Shown piece after piece: positions 23,408 through 31,451 of a stretch of DNA of 32,344 bases. Under the pieces are notes generated by a model. That model did no database searches. It saw nothing but the letters and a program-made list of their open reading frames with translations, and was not told the DNA's origin. This stretch comes from CAVWCW01 sp965365625 (GTDB lineage Bacteria; Pseudomonadota; Gammaproteobacteria; Chromatiales; Chromatiaceae): positions 1 through 32,344 of the forward strand of contig CBDUCL010000004.1 in NCBI GenBank assembly GCA_965365625.1, written 5' to 3'. A program made the translations under genes and the position numbers. The stretch's first letter is position 1, and the number at the start of each line of letters is the position of its first letter.

Positions 23408-24325
23408 TCAGGGGATGGGTACCGCCTCGAGCAGGTGCTCGGCCACCGACTGGCGTTCTACCGCCGGGATGTCGGCCGTAAATTGCAGCCGGTGGGTGAC
23501 GGTGGCGGGCACGACCGCCTGCAGATCTTCAGGGATCACCGCATCGCGGCCGTCCAGCAGGGCCCAGGCCCGGGCCGCCCGCAATAGCGCCAGCCCGGCC
23601 CGTGGCGAAAGTCCGTGCTGGAACTGCGGTGCACTGCGGGTGTAGTTGAGCAGGTCCTGGCAGTAGTCGAGCAGCGGCTCGGCCACGTGCACTTGCTTGA
23701 CCTGGTTCTGCAGCGCGATCAGTTGTTCCGGCTGGATTACCGGCTGCAGTTGCTTCAGCAGGTCGCGCCGATCCTCCCCCGCCAGCAGGGCCCGCTCGGC
23801 CGCCCCCTCCGGATAGCCCATCTGCACCCGCATCAGGAAGCGGTCGAGCTGGGATTCCGGCAGCGGGAAGGTGCCCACCTGGTAGGCCGGGTTTTGGGTC
23901 GCGATGACGAAGAAGGGTTCGGGCAGGGCCCGGCTTTCGCCCTCGATGGTGACTTGGCGCTCCTCCATTGCCTCCAAAAGGGCGCTCTGGGCCTTGGGGG
24001 TGGCGCGGTTGATCTCGTCCGCCAGCACCAGCTGGGAGAAGACCGGGCCCGGATGGAACTGGAACACCTGGCTGTCGCGTTCGAAAATGGTGACCCCGAG
24101 GATGTCCGCCGGCAGCAGGTCGCTGGTGAACTGGATGCGTTGGTAATGCAGCCCCAGCAGCTCCGCCAGGACATGGGCCAGGGTGGTCTTGCCCACCCCC
24201 GGCAGGTCCTCGATCAGTAGGTGGCCGCGACCGAGCATGCAGGCCAGGGACAGTCGCACGATGTGCGCCTTGCCGAGGATCACCCGCCCCGCCTGCTCCA
24301 CGATCCGTGCCAAGGTACTGTCCAT
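23408..24325 (-). CDS. MoxR-family AAA+ ATPase
   Basis: A chaperone-like AAA+ protein of 305 residues. Walker A is GVGKTT at 43-48 (EDLPGVGKTTLAH). Walker B is VLADEINRATPKAQSALLEAMEE, and sensor 1 is ATQNPAYQVGTFPLPESQLDRFLM. The family works with DUF58/VWA partners, and the DUF58 gene follows directly. It is the first gene of the leftward moxR-DUF58-TgpA operon and is divergent from mnmG across 85 nt that must hold both promoters. Confidence 0.93.
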   Translation of the reverse strand: MDSTLARIVEQAGRVILGKAHIVRLSLACMLGRGHLLIEDLPGVGKTTLAHVLAELLGLHYQRIQFTSDLLPADILGVTIFERDSQVFQFHPGPVFSQLVLADEINRATPKAQSALLEAMEERQVTIEGESRALPEPFFVIATQNPAYQVGTFPLPESQLDRFLMRVQMGYPEGAAERALLAGEDRRDLLKQLQPVIQPEQLIALQNQVKQVHVAEPLLDYCQDLLNYTRSAPQFQHGLSPRAGLALLRAARAWALLDGRDAVIPEDLQAVVPATVTHRLQFTADIPAVERQSVAEHLLEAVPIP

Positions 24326-24410
24326 AGGGGCTCCTGCGCCGCGCGCCCGCTCGATCCGGGCTGGATTTGAGGTAAAATTGCCATTCTATAACCAGATCCT
24401 GGCAATCGCG

Positions 24411-26276
24411 ATGCTTTATCCCAGTACCCATGACGTGATCGTGGTCGGCGGTGGACACGCCGGCACGGAGGCGGCCCTGGCCGCCGCCCGCATGGGCGCA
24501 CGCACCCTGCTGCTGACCCAGAGTATCGAGACCCTGGGCCAGATGAGCTGCAATCCCGCCATCGGCGGCATCGGCAAGGGTCATTTGGTGAAGGAGGTCG
24601 ACGCCCTGGACGGCGCCATGGCCCGGGCCACCGATCGCGCCGGCATCCAGTTCCGTACCCTGAACGCCCGCAAGGGCCCGGCGGTACGGGCGACCCGGGC
24701 ACAGGCCGATCGTGCCCTCTACCGAGCGGCGGTGCGCCGGCTGCTGGAAAACCAGCCCAACCTGGAGCTGTTCCAGCAGGGGGTGGACGATCTGCTGCTG
24801 GAAGGCGAGCGGGTCGCCGGGGTGCGGACCCAGATGGGCCTGTGCTTTCGCGCCGGGGCGGTGGTGCTGACGGTGGGGACCTTTCTCGGCGGACGCATCC
24901 ATATCGGGCTCAGCAACTACGCGGGAGGGCGCGCCGGCGATCCCCCCGCCAATGCGCTGGCTGAGCGCCTGCGCGAGTTGCCGTTCCGGGTCGAGCGCCT
25001 GAAGACCGGCACCCCGCCCCGCATCGACGCCCGCAGCATCGACTACGGCGGGCTCCAGGCCCAGCCGGGCGACGAACCGACGCCGGTGTTTTCTTACCTG
25101 GGATCGGCGGCCGAGCACCCGCGCCAGGTCCCCTGCCACATCACCTACACCAACGCCCGCACGCACGAGATCATCCACGCCGGGTTGTCGCGCTCGCCCA
25201 TGTTCACCGGAGTGATCGAGGGGGTGGGCCCCCGCTACTGCCCCTCCATCGAGGACAAGGTGGTGCGCTTCGCCGACAAGGATGCCCACCAGGTCTTTAT
25301 TGAGCCCGAGGGACTGGAGAGCAGCGAGGTCTACCCCAACGGCATCTCCACCAGCCTGCCGTTCGACGTTCAGCTGGCGGCGGTCCGCAGCATCCGGGGC
25401 TTCGAGCGGGCCCGGATTACCCGTCCCGGCTATGCCATCGAATACGACTATTTCGATCCCCGAGATCTGCGCCCGAGCCTGGAGACCAAGCCCCTGGCGG
25501 GCCTGTTCTTTGCCGGCCAGATCAACGGCACCACCGGTTACGAGGAGGCCGCCGCCCAGGGCCTGCTGGCCGGGGCCAATGCCGCCCTGCAGGTACAGGA
25601 CCGGGAGCCCTGGAGCCCGCGCCGGGATCAGGCCTACCTCGGGGTGCTGGTGGACGACCTGATCACCCGCGGCACCCAGGAGCCCTACCGCATGTTCACC
25701 AGCCGGGCCGAATATCGGCTGCTGCTGCGCGAGGACAATGCCGACCTGCGGCTGAGCGAAATCGGCCGCGAACTGGGTTTGGTGGGGGATGCGCGCTGGG
25801 CCGCTTTCGAGGCCAAGCGCGAGGCCATCGAGCGCGAACGCCAGCGCCTGCGCGATTACTGGGTGCGGCCGGCGGAGATCGAGCCCGGGCAACTTCCGGA
25901 CACCCGACTGAGCCGCGAAGTGCGGGCCCTGGAGTTGCTGGCTCGGCCCGAGCTTGGCTACGCCGACCTGATGCGGCTGCCCGGCCTGGGACCGGGGGCG
26001 AGCGACCCCCAGGTCGCCCAACAGATCGAGGTTCAGGCCAAGTACGCCGGCTACATCGACCGCCAACAGGCGGAGATCGAGCGCCAGCGCAGCCACGAGG
26101 CGGTGCGCCTGCCGGATGATTTCGACTACCGGCAGGTGCGCGGCCTTTCCGCCGAGGTGCGCGAGAAGTTCCTGCGCCACCGCCCCGCCACCCTGGGCCA
26201 GGCCGGGCGCATACCCGGGGTCACTCCTGCGGCCCTTTCCCTGCTGCTGATCCACCTGCGGCGCAAGTCCGCCTGA
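24411..26276 (+). CDS. mnmG: tRNA uridine-5-carboxymethylaminomethyl modification enzyme MnmG (GidA)
   Basis: The FAD-dependent partner of MnmE for wobble-uridine modification. The 621 residues are colinear with E. coli (629). The dinucleotide-binding motif GGGHAG is at 13-18. Then follow QMSCNPAIGGIGKGHLVKE, GPAVRATRAQADR, GRAGDPP, RLKTGTPPRID, GVIEGVGPRYCPSIEDK, FFAGQINGTTGYEEAAAQGLLAG and EPYRMFTSRAEYRL. The C-terminal helical domain has YIDRQQAEIER and ends IPGVTPAALSLLLIHL. The ATG at 24411 gives MLYPSTHDVIVV, the usual start; the longer opening overlapping moxR is rejected. The stop and the rsmG start overlap as TGATG. Confidence 0.98.
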   Translation: MLYPSTHDVIVVGGGHAGTEAALAAARMGARTLLLTQSIETLGQMSCNPAIGGIGKGHLVKEVDALDGAMARATDRAGIQFRTLNARKGPAVRATRAQADRALYRAAVRRLLENQPNLELFQQGVDDLLLEGERVAGVRTQMGLCFRAGAVVLTVGTFLGGRIHIGLSNYAGGRAGDPPANALAERLRELPFRVERLKTGTPPRIDARSIDYGGLQAQPGDEPTPVFSYLGSAAEHPRQVPCHITYTNARTHEIIHAGLSRSPMFTGVIEGVGPRYCPSIEDKVVRFADKDAHQVFIEPEGLESSEVYPNGISTSLPFDVQLAAVRSIRGFERARITRPGYAIEYDYFDPRDLRPSLETKPLAGLFFAGQINGTTGYEEAAAQGLLAGANAALQVQDREPWSPRRDQAYLGVLVDDLITRGTQEPYRMFTSRAEYRLLLREDNADLRLSEIGRELGLVGDARWAAFEAKREAIERERQRLRDYWVRPAEIEPGQLPDTRLSREVRALELLARPELGYADLMRLPGLGPGASDPQVAQQIEVQAKYAGYIDRQQAEIERQRSHEAVRLPDDFDYRQVRGLSAEVREKFLRHRPATLGQAGRIPGVTPAALSLLLIHLRRKSA

Positions 26277-26932
26277 TGCGGGCCGCCGCTGGCCAAGATC
26301 CGGCCTGGGGACGTAGCTTGGCCGCTGGGCTGGAGGCCCTGGATATTGAGGTGGACCCGGACCGGCAGGCCCAGCTATTGGACTATGTGGTCCTGCTGGC
26401 GCGCTGGAACCGGGCCTACAACCTGACCGCGGTGCGGGAGCCGGCGCAGATGATTCCCGCCCACCTGCTCGATAGCCTGGCCATCCATCCCTACCTGCGG
26501 GGCGAGCGGGTGCTGGATCTGGGTACCGGGCCCGGCCTGCCCGGCCTGCCCTTGGCGGTGGTAAATCCCCAGCGTAGCTTTACCCTGCTCGACAGCAACG
26601 GCAAGAAGACCCGCTTCGTCGAGCAGGCGGTGACAGATCTCGAGCTGGAAAATGTCCAGGTGGTGCGCGAGCGGGCCGACGCTTACCGCCCGGTGCTGGG
26701 ATTCGACTGCATCACCGCCCGGGCCTTTGCCGACCTGGGCACCATCGTCCGCCTGGCCCGACCGCTGCTGCGCGACGGCCGCGGCCGGCTGCTGGCAATG
26801 AAGGGCCAGCGTGAAGAGATCGATGCCGAGCTGAATGATTTGGCCCTTGATCCGCAGGCGTTGCGCGTCATACCCTTGAAGGTCCCGCAGCTGCAACGCG
26901 AGCGGCACTTGGTCCGGATCGTCTGGTCTTGA
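26276..26932 (+). CDS. rsmG: 16S rRNA (guanine-N7) methyltransferase RsmG (GidB)
   Basis: Methylates G527 (E. coli numbering) of 16S rRNA using S-adenosylmethionine. The 218 residues include WNRAYNLTAVREP, HLLDSLAIHPYL, the SAM motif VLDLGTGPGLPGLPLAV, LLDSNGKKTRFV, DCITARAFADL and LAMKGQ. It starts at the ATG that overlaps the mnmG stop by 1 nt, so the two are coupled. Loss of the family enzyme gives low-level streptomycin resistance in other bacteria. Confidence 0.96.
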   Translation: MRAAAGQDPAWGRSLAAGLEALDIEVDPDRQAQLLDYVVLLARWNRAYNLTAVREPAQMIPAHLLDSLAIHPYLRGERVLDLGTGPGLPGLPLAVVNPQRSFTLLDSNGKKTRFVEQAVTDLELENVQVVRERADAYRPVLGFDCITARAFADLGTIVRLARPLLRDGRGRLLAMKGQREEIDAELNDLALDPQALRVIPLKVPQLQRERHLVRIVWS

Positions 26933-26969
26933 CCTCTTTATTTTAACGATCCAATTTCCGGGCGAGCCC

Positions 26970-27755
26970 ATGGGCAGAATCATCACCATAGCCAACCAGA
27001 AGGGTGGGGTTGGTAAGACCACCACCGCGGTCAACCTCGCGGCCTCCCTGGAGGCCATGAACCGTAAGGTGCTGCTGGTGGACCTCGACCCCCAGGGCAA
27101 TGCCACCATGGGCTGCGGCGTGGACAAGCATCAGTTGGAGAAGTCGTCCTGCGACGTCCTGCTGGCCGACACCCGGGTCGAAGAGGCGGTGCAGACGGTG
27201 CCCGGCAGCCAGCTGCACATCCTTCCCGCGAATGGCGACCTGACTGCGGCGGAGGTGGGGCTGATGACCGCTCCTTTGAAAGAGAAGCGCCTGCGCTTGG
27301 CCTTGAAAGGCGCGCGCGAGCGCTACGATTTCGTGCTCATCGACTGCCCGCCGTCGCTGAACATGCTCACGGTCAATGCCCTGATTGCCTCCGACGGGGT
27401 GCTGATTCCGATCCAGTGCGAGTACTACGCCCTGGAGGGGCTGTCCGCCCTGCTCCAGACCATCGGCCAGATTCAAGCTAGCCATAACCCGGGGCTGGAG
27501 GTAGAGGGCATACTGCGCACCATGCACGACGCCCGCAATAACCTGGCCAATGAGGTCTCGGCCCAGCTGCTGACCCACTTCTCGGAGCTGGTCTACCGCA
27601 GCATCATCCCCCGCAACGTGCGCCTGGCCGAGGCCCCCAGTCATGGGCTGCCGGTGGTGGCCTACGACCGCGCCTCGCGGGGTGCGGTGGCCTACCTGGC
27701 GTTGGCCAGCGAGCTGCTGCGGCGCAACGAACGGCGCCAGGCGGTGAGCGCCTGA
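26970..27755 (+). CDS. parA: Chromosome partitioning ATPase ParA (Soj)
   Basis: A deviant Walker A ATPase that, with ParB on parS, moves the replicated origin region. The 261 residues have KGGVGKTTTA at 11-20, VDLDPQGNATMGCG, the Walker B region FVLIDCPPSLNMLT, and RNVRLAEAPSHGLPV near the end. It lacks an N-terminal DNA-binding extension, so it is the chromosomal (Soj) rather than the P1 plasmid type. It lies 37 nt after rsmG and 16 nt before parB. Confidence 0.97.
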   Translation: MGRIITIANQKGGVGKTTTAVNLAASLEAMNRKVLLVDLDPQGNATMGCGVDKHQLEKSSCDVLLADTRVEEAVQTVPGSQLHILPANGDLTAAEVGLMTAPLKEKRLRLALKGARERYDFVLIDCPPSLNMLTVNALIASDGVLIPIQCEYYALEGLSALLQTIGQIQASHNPGLEVEGILRTMHDARNNLANEVSAQLLTHFSELVYRSIIPRNVRLAEAPSHGLPVVAYDRASRGAVAYLALASELLRRNERRQAVSA

Positions 27756-27771
27756 GCCTGGAGAAGAGACG

Positions 27772-28656
27772 ATGGTAAGCAAGAAACGCGGTCTGGGCCG
27801 GGGCTTGGACGCCCTGCTCGGCGGCGCGGCCAGTCACCAGCAGCGCGAAGGTTCGGACGTGGCGTCCCAGCTCGAGATGCCAACCACCAGCCTGCCGGTG
27901 GACCTGATCCAGCGCGGGCGCCACCAGCCGCGGCGCGACTTCGACCCCGACAGCCTGCGCGAGCTGGCAGACTCCATCGCCGCCCAGGGGGTGATCCAGC
28001 CGATCGTGGTGCGTCCGGTCGAGGAAGACCGCTACGAGATCATCGCCGGCGAGCGGCGCTGGCGGGCCAGCCAGCAGGCCGGGCTGCAAGAGATCCCGGT
28101 GGTGGTGCGCGACGTCGATGAGCAGACCGCCATGGCCATGGCCCTGATCGAGAACATCCAGCGCGACGATCTCAACCCGCTGGAAGAGGCCGGGGCCCTG
28201 CACCGGCTGTTGCACGATTTCGCCCTGACCCACCAACAGGTTGCCGAGGCGGTGGGCAAGTCGCGCACCACCGTCACCAACTTGATGCGGCTGCTGGAAC
28301 TCAACGAGGACGTAAAGACCCTGATCGCCGAGCGGCGCTTGGAGATGGGCCATGCCCGGGCCCTGCTCGGGCTCAAGGGCGGTGCCCAGAGCGATGCCGC
28401 GCGCCAGGTGGTGGGGCGCGGGCTGTCGGTGCGCGAGACCGAAAAGCTGGTGCGCCGGCTGCAAGGTATCGAAACCCAGCCGGCCAAGCCCGAACCGCCG
28501 CGGGAGGACCCCAATGTGCGTCGCCTCCAGGACGATCTGTCCGAGCGCCTGGGGGCCCGGGTGCAGATCCAGCAATCGGGCCGTGGCAAGGGCAAGCTGG
28601 TGATAGCCTACAATAGCCTGGACGAGCTCGACGGCATTCTCGAGCATATTCAATGA
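27772..28656 (+). CDS. parB: Chromosome partitioning protein ParB (Spo0J)
   Basis: Binds parS and spreads on flanking DNA as a CTP-dependent clamp. The 294 residues start KKRGLGRGLDALLG. The CTP/arginine box is GERRWRAS at 93-100, followed by ALIENIQRDDLNPLEEA and a helix-turn-helix at about 165-190 (LTHQQVAEAVGKSRTTVTN). A C-terminal dimerisation domain ends KGKLVIAYNSLDELDGIL. Two perfect cognate sites lie in recF at 11633 and 12248. Confidence 0.97.
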   Translation: MVSKKRGLGRGLDALLGGAASHQQREGSDVASQLEMPTTSLPVDLIQRGRHQPRRDFDPDSLRELADSIAAQGVIQPIVVRPVEEDRYEIIAGERRWRASQQAGLQEIPVVVRDVDEQTAMAMALIENIQRDDLNPLEEAGALHRLLHDFALTHQQVAEAVGKSRTTVTNLMRLLELNEDVKTLIAERRLEMGHARALLGLKGGAQSDAARQVVGRGLSVRETEKLVRRLQGIETQPAKPEPPREDPNVRRLQDDLSERLGARVQIQQSGRGKGKLVIAYNSLDELDGILEHIQ

Positions 28657-28723
28657 CGCGTGATCTGCCCCCGAGCATTGAAACCGCCAAGGTTTACCAT
28701 TAACTTACTTATTTCCCCATCGT

Positions 28724-28753
28724 TTGACCTTATCGACCCCCAACCCGTATAAT
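28724..28753 (+). promoter_or_regulatory. Sigma70 promoter of the atp operon
   Basis: TTGACC, 18-nt spacer, then a perfect TATAAT. It lies 45 nt before the atpI ATG, in the 141-nt gap after parB. Confidence 0.8.
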
Positions 28754-28797
28754 TGCCCGCCTTGGTTCGCACTGGCTTTCGGGGTTGGGCGGCTGGT

Positions 28798-29163
28798 ATG
28801 ATGGCGCGTGATAAGGGGTTGGCCTACAGGCTGCTGCTGGTCCAACTCGCCGCCGCCTTGATCCTTGCATTGATGCTCTTGCCTCTGGGTTTCAAGCATG
28901 CCTATTCCGGCCTTGCTGGCGGCATGATCGCGTTGATTGCAAACGGCTTTTTCGCCACTCGAGTGTTCGTCCCTTACCGGGCCCAGCAACTCGAACGAAT
29001 GGTCGGCAGTTTCTACGGCGCGGAGCTGGGAAAGCTCATTCTGACCGGTTTATTGTTCGCAGGGGCCTTCCTCTGGATTCGTCCCCTGAGCGCGGTTGCC
29101 CTGTTCGGCGGCTTCCTGGTAATCCAGATGCTGTCGCCGTTGGCTGCGCACTTTCTTGAGTAG
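28798..29163 (+). CDS. atpI: ATP synthase subunit I (AtpI)
   Basis: A small membrane protein of 121 residues with four hydrophobic segments: LLLVQLAAALILALMLLPLG, SGLAGGMIALIANGFFA, LGKLILTGLLFAGAFLWI and VALFGGFLVIQMLSPLAA. AtpI family members help assemble the c-ring and are usually the first gene of the atp operon, as here. An ATG at 28798 or 28801 is chosen. A TTG at 28753 in the same frame would fall in the -10 box of the promoter. Confidence 0.87.
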   Translation: MMARDKGLAYRLLLVQLAAALILALMLLPLGFKHAYSGLAGGMIALIANGFFATRVFVPYRAQQLERMVGSFYGAELGKLILTGLLFAGAFLWIRPLSAVALFGGFLVIQMLSPLAAHFLE

Positions 29164-29186
29164 CGACGTTACGGGTTGAAATAATA

Positions 29187-30047
29187 ATGGCAGGCGACGC
29201 CCTAACCTCCAGCGAGTACATCAGGCACCATCTGACCAACCTCACCTTCGGCAAGCTGCCCGAAGGCGGCTGGGGCTTCGCCCATGATGCGGCCGAGGCC
29301 AAGGCGATGGGTTTCGGCGCCATCCACGTGGACACCATGTTCTGGTCCATCGGCCTCGGGGTGCTGTTCCTGTGGTTCTTCAAGAAAGTGGCGGACCAGG
29401 TAACCGCCGGTGTCCCGGGTGCGGCTCAGAACTTTGCCGAGTGGTTGGTGGAGTTCGTCGAGACCAGCGTGCGCGGCTCGTTTTCCGGACGCAATAAGAT
29501 GGTCGCCCCCTTGGCGCTGACCGTATTCGTCTGGATCTTTCTGATGAATCTAATGGACCTGATACCGGTGGACCTGATCCCCTGGATTTCTGGCCTGCTC
29601 GGTATCCATTTTATGAAGGTGGTGCCCACCACAGATCCCAATGCTACTTTCGGCATGGCGATTGGGGTGTTCGCGCTGGTGCTTTACTACAGCATCAAGA
29701 TCAAGGGTATCGGCGGCTTTGCCGGCGAGCTGACCCTGCAGCCTTTCTCTTCCGGCAACCCGGTGGTGCAGGCCCTGTTCGTCCCGATCAACTTCATACT
29801 TGAATTCGTCAGCCTGATCGCTAAACCGGTCTCGTTGGCACTGCGTCTGTTCGGCAATATGTATGCGGGGGAGATGATCTTCATCCTGATCGCCTTGATG
29901 TACAGCGCTGGCTGGATCCTAGGTCTGTTTGGCGGCGTGCTGCATCTCGGCTGGGCGATTTTCCACATCCTGATTATCACCCTGCAGGCGTTTATCTTCA
30001 TGACCCTGACCATCGTCTACCTGGACATGGCGCACAGCGAACACTGA
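29187..30047 (+). CDS. atpB: ATP synthase F0 subunit a
   Basis: The membrane stator subunit forming the proton half-channels next to the c-ring. The 286 residues have five or six membrane helices. The essential arginine lies in SLALRLFGNMYAGEMIF, and the last helix has ITLQAFIFMTLTIVYLDMA. Length and order match proteobacterial subunit a. It follows atpI by 23 nt. No sodium-type signature was identified, so proton coupling is the default reading. Confidence 0.97.
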   Translation: MAGDALTSSEYIRHHLTNLTFGKLPEGGWGFAHDAAEAKAMGFGAIHVDTMFWSIGLGVLFLWFFKKVADQVTAGVPGAAQNFAEWLVEFVETSVRGSFSGRNKMVAPLALTVFVWIFLMNLMDLIPVDLIPWISGLLGIHFMKVVPTTDPNATFGMAIGVFALVLYYSIKIKGIGGFAGELTLQPFSSGNPVVQALFVPINFILEFVSLIAKPVSLALRLFGNMYAGEMIFILIALMYSAGWILGLFGGVLHLGWAIFHILIITLQAFIFMTLTIVYLDMAHSEH

Positions 30048-30126
30048 CGTCCGCGGCGAAGGCCGCCGGCCGAGAATATTTCAACCTTCAAAATCTGATC
30101 AAGCTACCAACGTACGGGAGATCGAC

Positions 30127-30360
30127 ATGGAACAAGCACTGCTCTACATTGCCGGCGCCATCATGATGGGTCTGGGAGCCCTCGGCGCTGCGGTGGGTAT
30201 CGGCGTCCTCGGCGGGCGTTTCCTGGAGGGCGCTGCCCGCCAGCCCGAGCTGATTCCCATGCTGCGCACCCAGTTCTTCATCGTCATGGGTCTGGTCGAC
30301 GCCGTGCCCATGATCGCCGTGGGTCTGGCCATGTATGTGCTGTTCGCGGTCGCCGGCTAA
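30127..30360 (+). CDS. atpE: ATP synthase F0 subunit c
   Basis: The rotor-ring proteolipid. The 77 residues form two membrane helices around the polar loop ARQPE (37-41). The first helix has the glycine-rich GAAVGIGVLGG, and the proton-binding acid is D58 in GLVDAVPMI. The usual sodium-binding residues around the acid are not evident, which favours protons. GGGAG lies 7 nt before the ATG. Confidence 0.97.
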   Translation: MEQALLYIAGAIMMGLGALGAAVGIGVLGGRFLEGAARQPELIPMLRTQFFIVMGLVDAVPMIAVGLAMYVLFAVAG

Positions 30361-30417
30361 TCTCGGTTTAGCGACCAAGCTGAGTTCAGCTAGTCCAGAG
30401 AGCGAGGTAATTCCGGG

Positions 30418-30888
30418 ATGAACATCAATCTGACGCTATTCGGTCAGCTGATCACCTTCGTGGTCTTCGTGTGGTTCACCATGAAATATGTGTGGACGCC
30501 GATCGTAGCTGCCTTGGAGACGCGCAAGAAGGGTATCGCCGACAGCCTGGCCCAGGCCGAGCGTGGCAAGCACGAGCAGGAACTGGCCAAGCAACGAGCC
30601 AGCGAGATCCTGCAGAAGGCCAAGTCCGAGGCCTCCGACATCGTGGGTAACGCCCAGAAGCGCGCCGCAGGGATCGTCGAGGAAGCCAAGGGCGACGCGC
30701 GAGACGAAGGAGCGCGCATCCTGTCGGCGGCCCGCGCCGAGATCGACCGCGAAGTGAGCCGCGCCCGCGAGCAGCTGCGCGAGCAGGTGGCTGTGCTGGC
30801 GGTGGCCGGGGCCGAAAAGATTCTCAAGCGTGAAATCGATGCCGCCGCGCACAAAGGCGTGGTCGACGAAATCGCCAAGCAGCTTTAG
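30418..30888 (+). CDS. atpF: ATP synthase F0 subunit b
   Basis: The peripheral stalk. The 156 residues have one N-terminal membrane helix (about 5-27: LFGQLITFVVFVWFTMKYVW) followed by a long charged coiled coil rich in Ala, Glu, Lys and Arg that dimerises and binds delta. Length equals E. coli subunit b (156). It lies 57 nt after atpE and 8 nt before atpH. Confidence 0.96.
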   Translation: MNINLTLFGQLITFVVFVWFTMKYVWTPIVAALETRKKGIADSLAQAERGKHEQELAKQRASEILQKAKSEASDIVGNAQKRAAGIVEEAKGDARDEGARILSAARAEIDREVSRAREQLREQVAVLAVAGAEKILKREIDAAAHKGVVDEIAKQL

Positions 30889-30896
30889 GCCCAGCT

Positions 30897-31436
30897 ATGC
30901 CAGTCGAGAACACGACCATTGCACGTCCCTACGCGGAGGCGGTCTATGCGCGCGCCGAGGAAACCAACAGCCTGGACGCCTGGACCGAGGCACTGGAACT
31001 CCTAGCCGGGGTGTCGGCCGATCCGAAATTGGCGGCCATCCTCTCCAACCCGCAAGTAGAGCGAGCGCAGGGTGCGGAGCTGCTGATCGACATCGGTGGC
31101 GACAACCTTGGAGAAGAGGCCCGAAATTTGGTACGCCTACTGGCCGAGAATCGGCGTCTCCCGGTGTTGCCGGAAATCGCCGCCATGTACGAGGCCCTCA
31201 AGAGCGAAGGCCTCGGCTCCCTGGATGTGCACGTGACCTCCGCCTACGTGGTCAACGCCGCGCAGGAGAAGCTCCTGGCGGAGGCTCTGCAGGCCAAGCT
31301 CGGACGCCAGGTGCGGGTCACGAGCGACAAAGACCCCTCCCTGATCGCCGGTGTGATTATTCGCGCCGGCGATCTGGTGATCGACGGTTCGTTCAAAGGG
31401 AAACTCGGCAATCTGGCCAGCGAATTAGGAATTTAA
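30897..31436 (+). CDS. atpH: ATP synthase F1 subunit delta
   Basis: Joins the peripheral stalk to the top of the alpha3-beta3 hexamer. The 179 residues start with ARPYAEAVYARA, the usual delta helix, continue with NLVRLLAENRRLPVLPEIAAMYE, and end with the family tail DPSLIAGVIIRAGDLVIDGSFKGKL. It lies 8 nt after atpF and 15 nt before atpA. Confidence 0.96.
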   Translation: MPVENTTIARPYAEAVYARAEETNSLDAWTEALELLAGVSADPKLAAILSNPQVERAQGAELLIDIGGDNLGEEARNLVRLLAENRRLPVLPEIAAMYEALKSEGLGSLDVHVTSAYVVNAAQEKLLAEALQAKLGRQVRVTSDKDPSLIAGVIIRAGDLVIDGSFKGKLGNLASELGI

Positions 31437-31451
31437 GGTAGAGACGCCAAC

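Noticed and set aside
24367..24392. TTGAGG and TATAAC as an mnmG promoter
   Set aside because: The spacer is only 14 nt, too short for a normal sigma70 promoter.
23529..26255. A 908-codon open frame on the minus strand opposite mnmG
   Set aside because: Its sequence has no family signal, is low in complexity, and mirrors the codon bias of mnmG and moxR, both of which are certain genes. It is a GC-rich shadow frame.
28753..28797. A longer atpI N-terminus from a TTG
   Set aside because: This TTG overlaps the perfect TATAAT of the atp promoter, so it would be at or before the transcript start.
29320..29336. CCACGTGG in atpB as a third parS site
   Set aside because: Only the central 10 bp (TCCACGTGGA) are symmetric; the outer bases of the parS consensus are missing.
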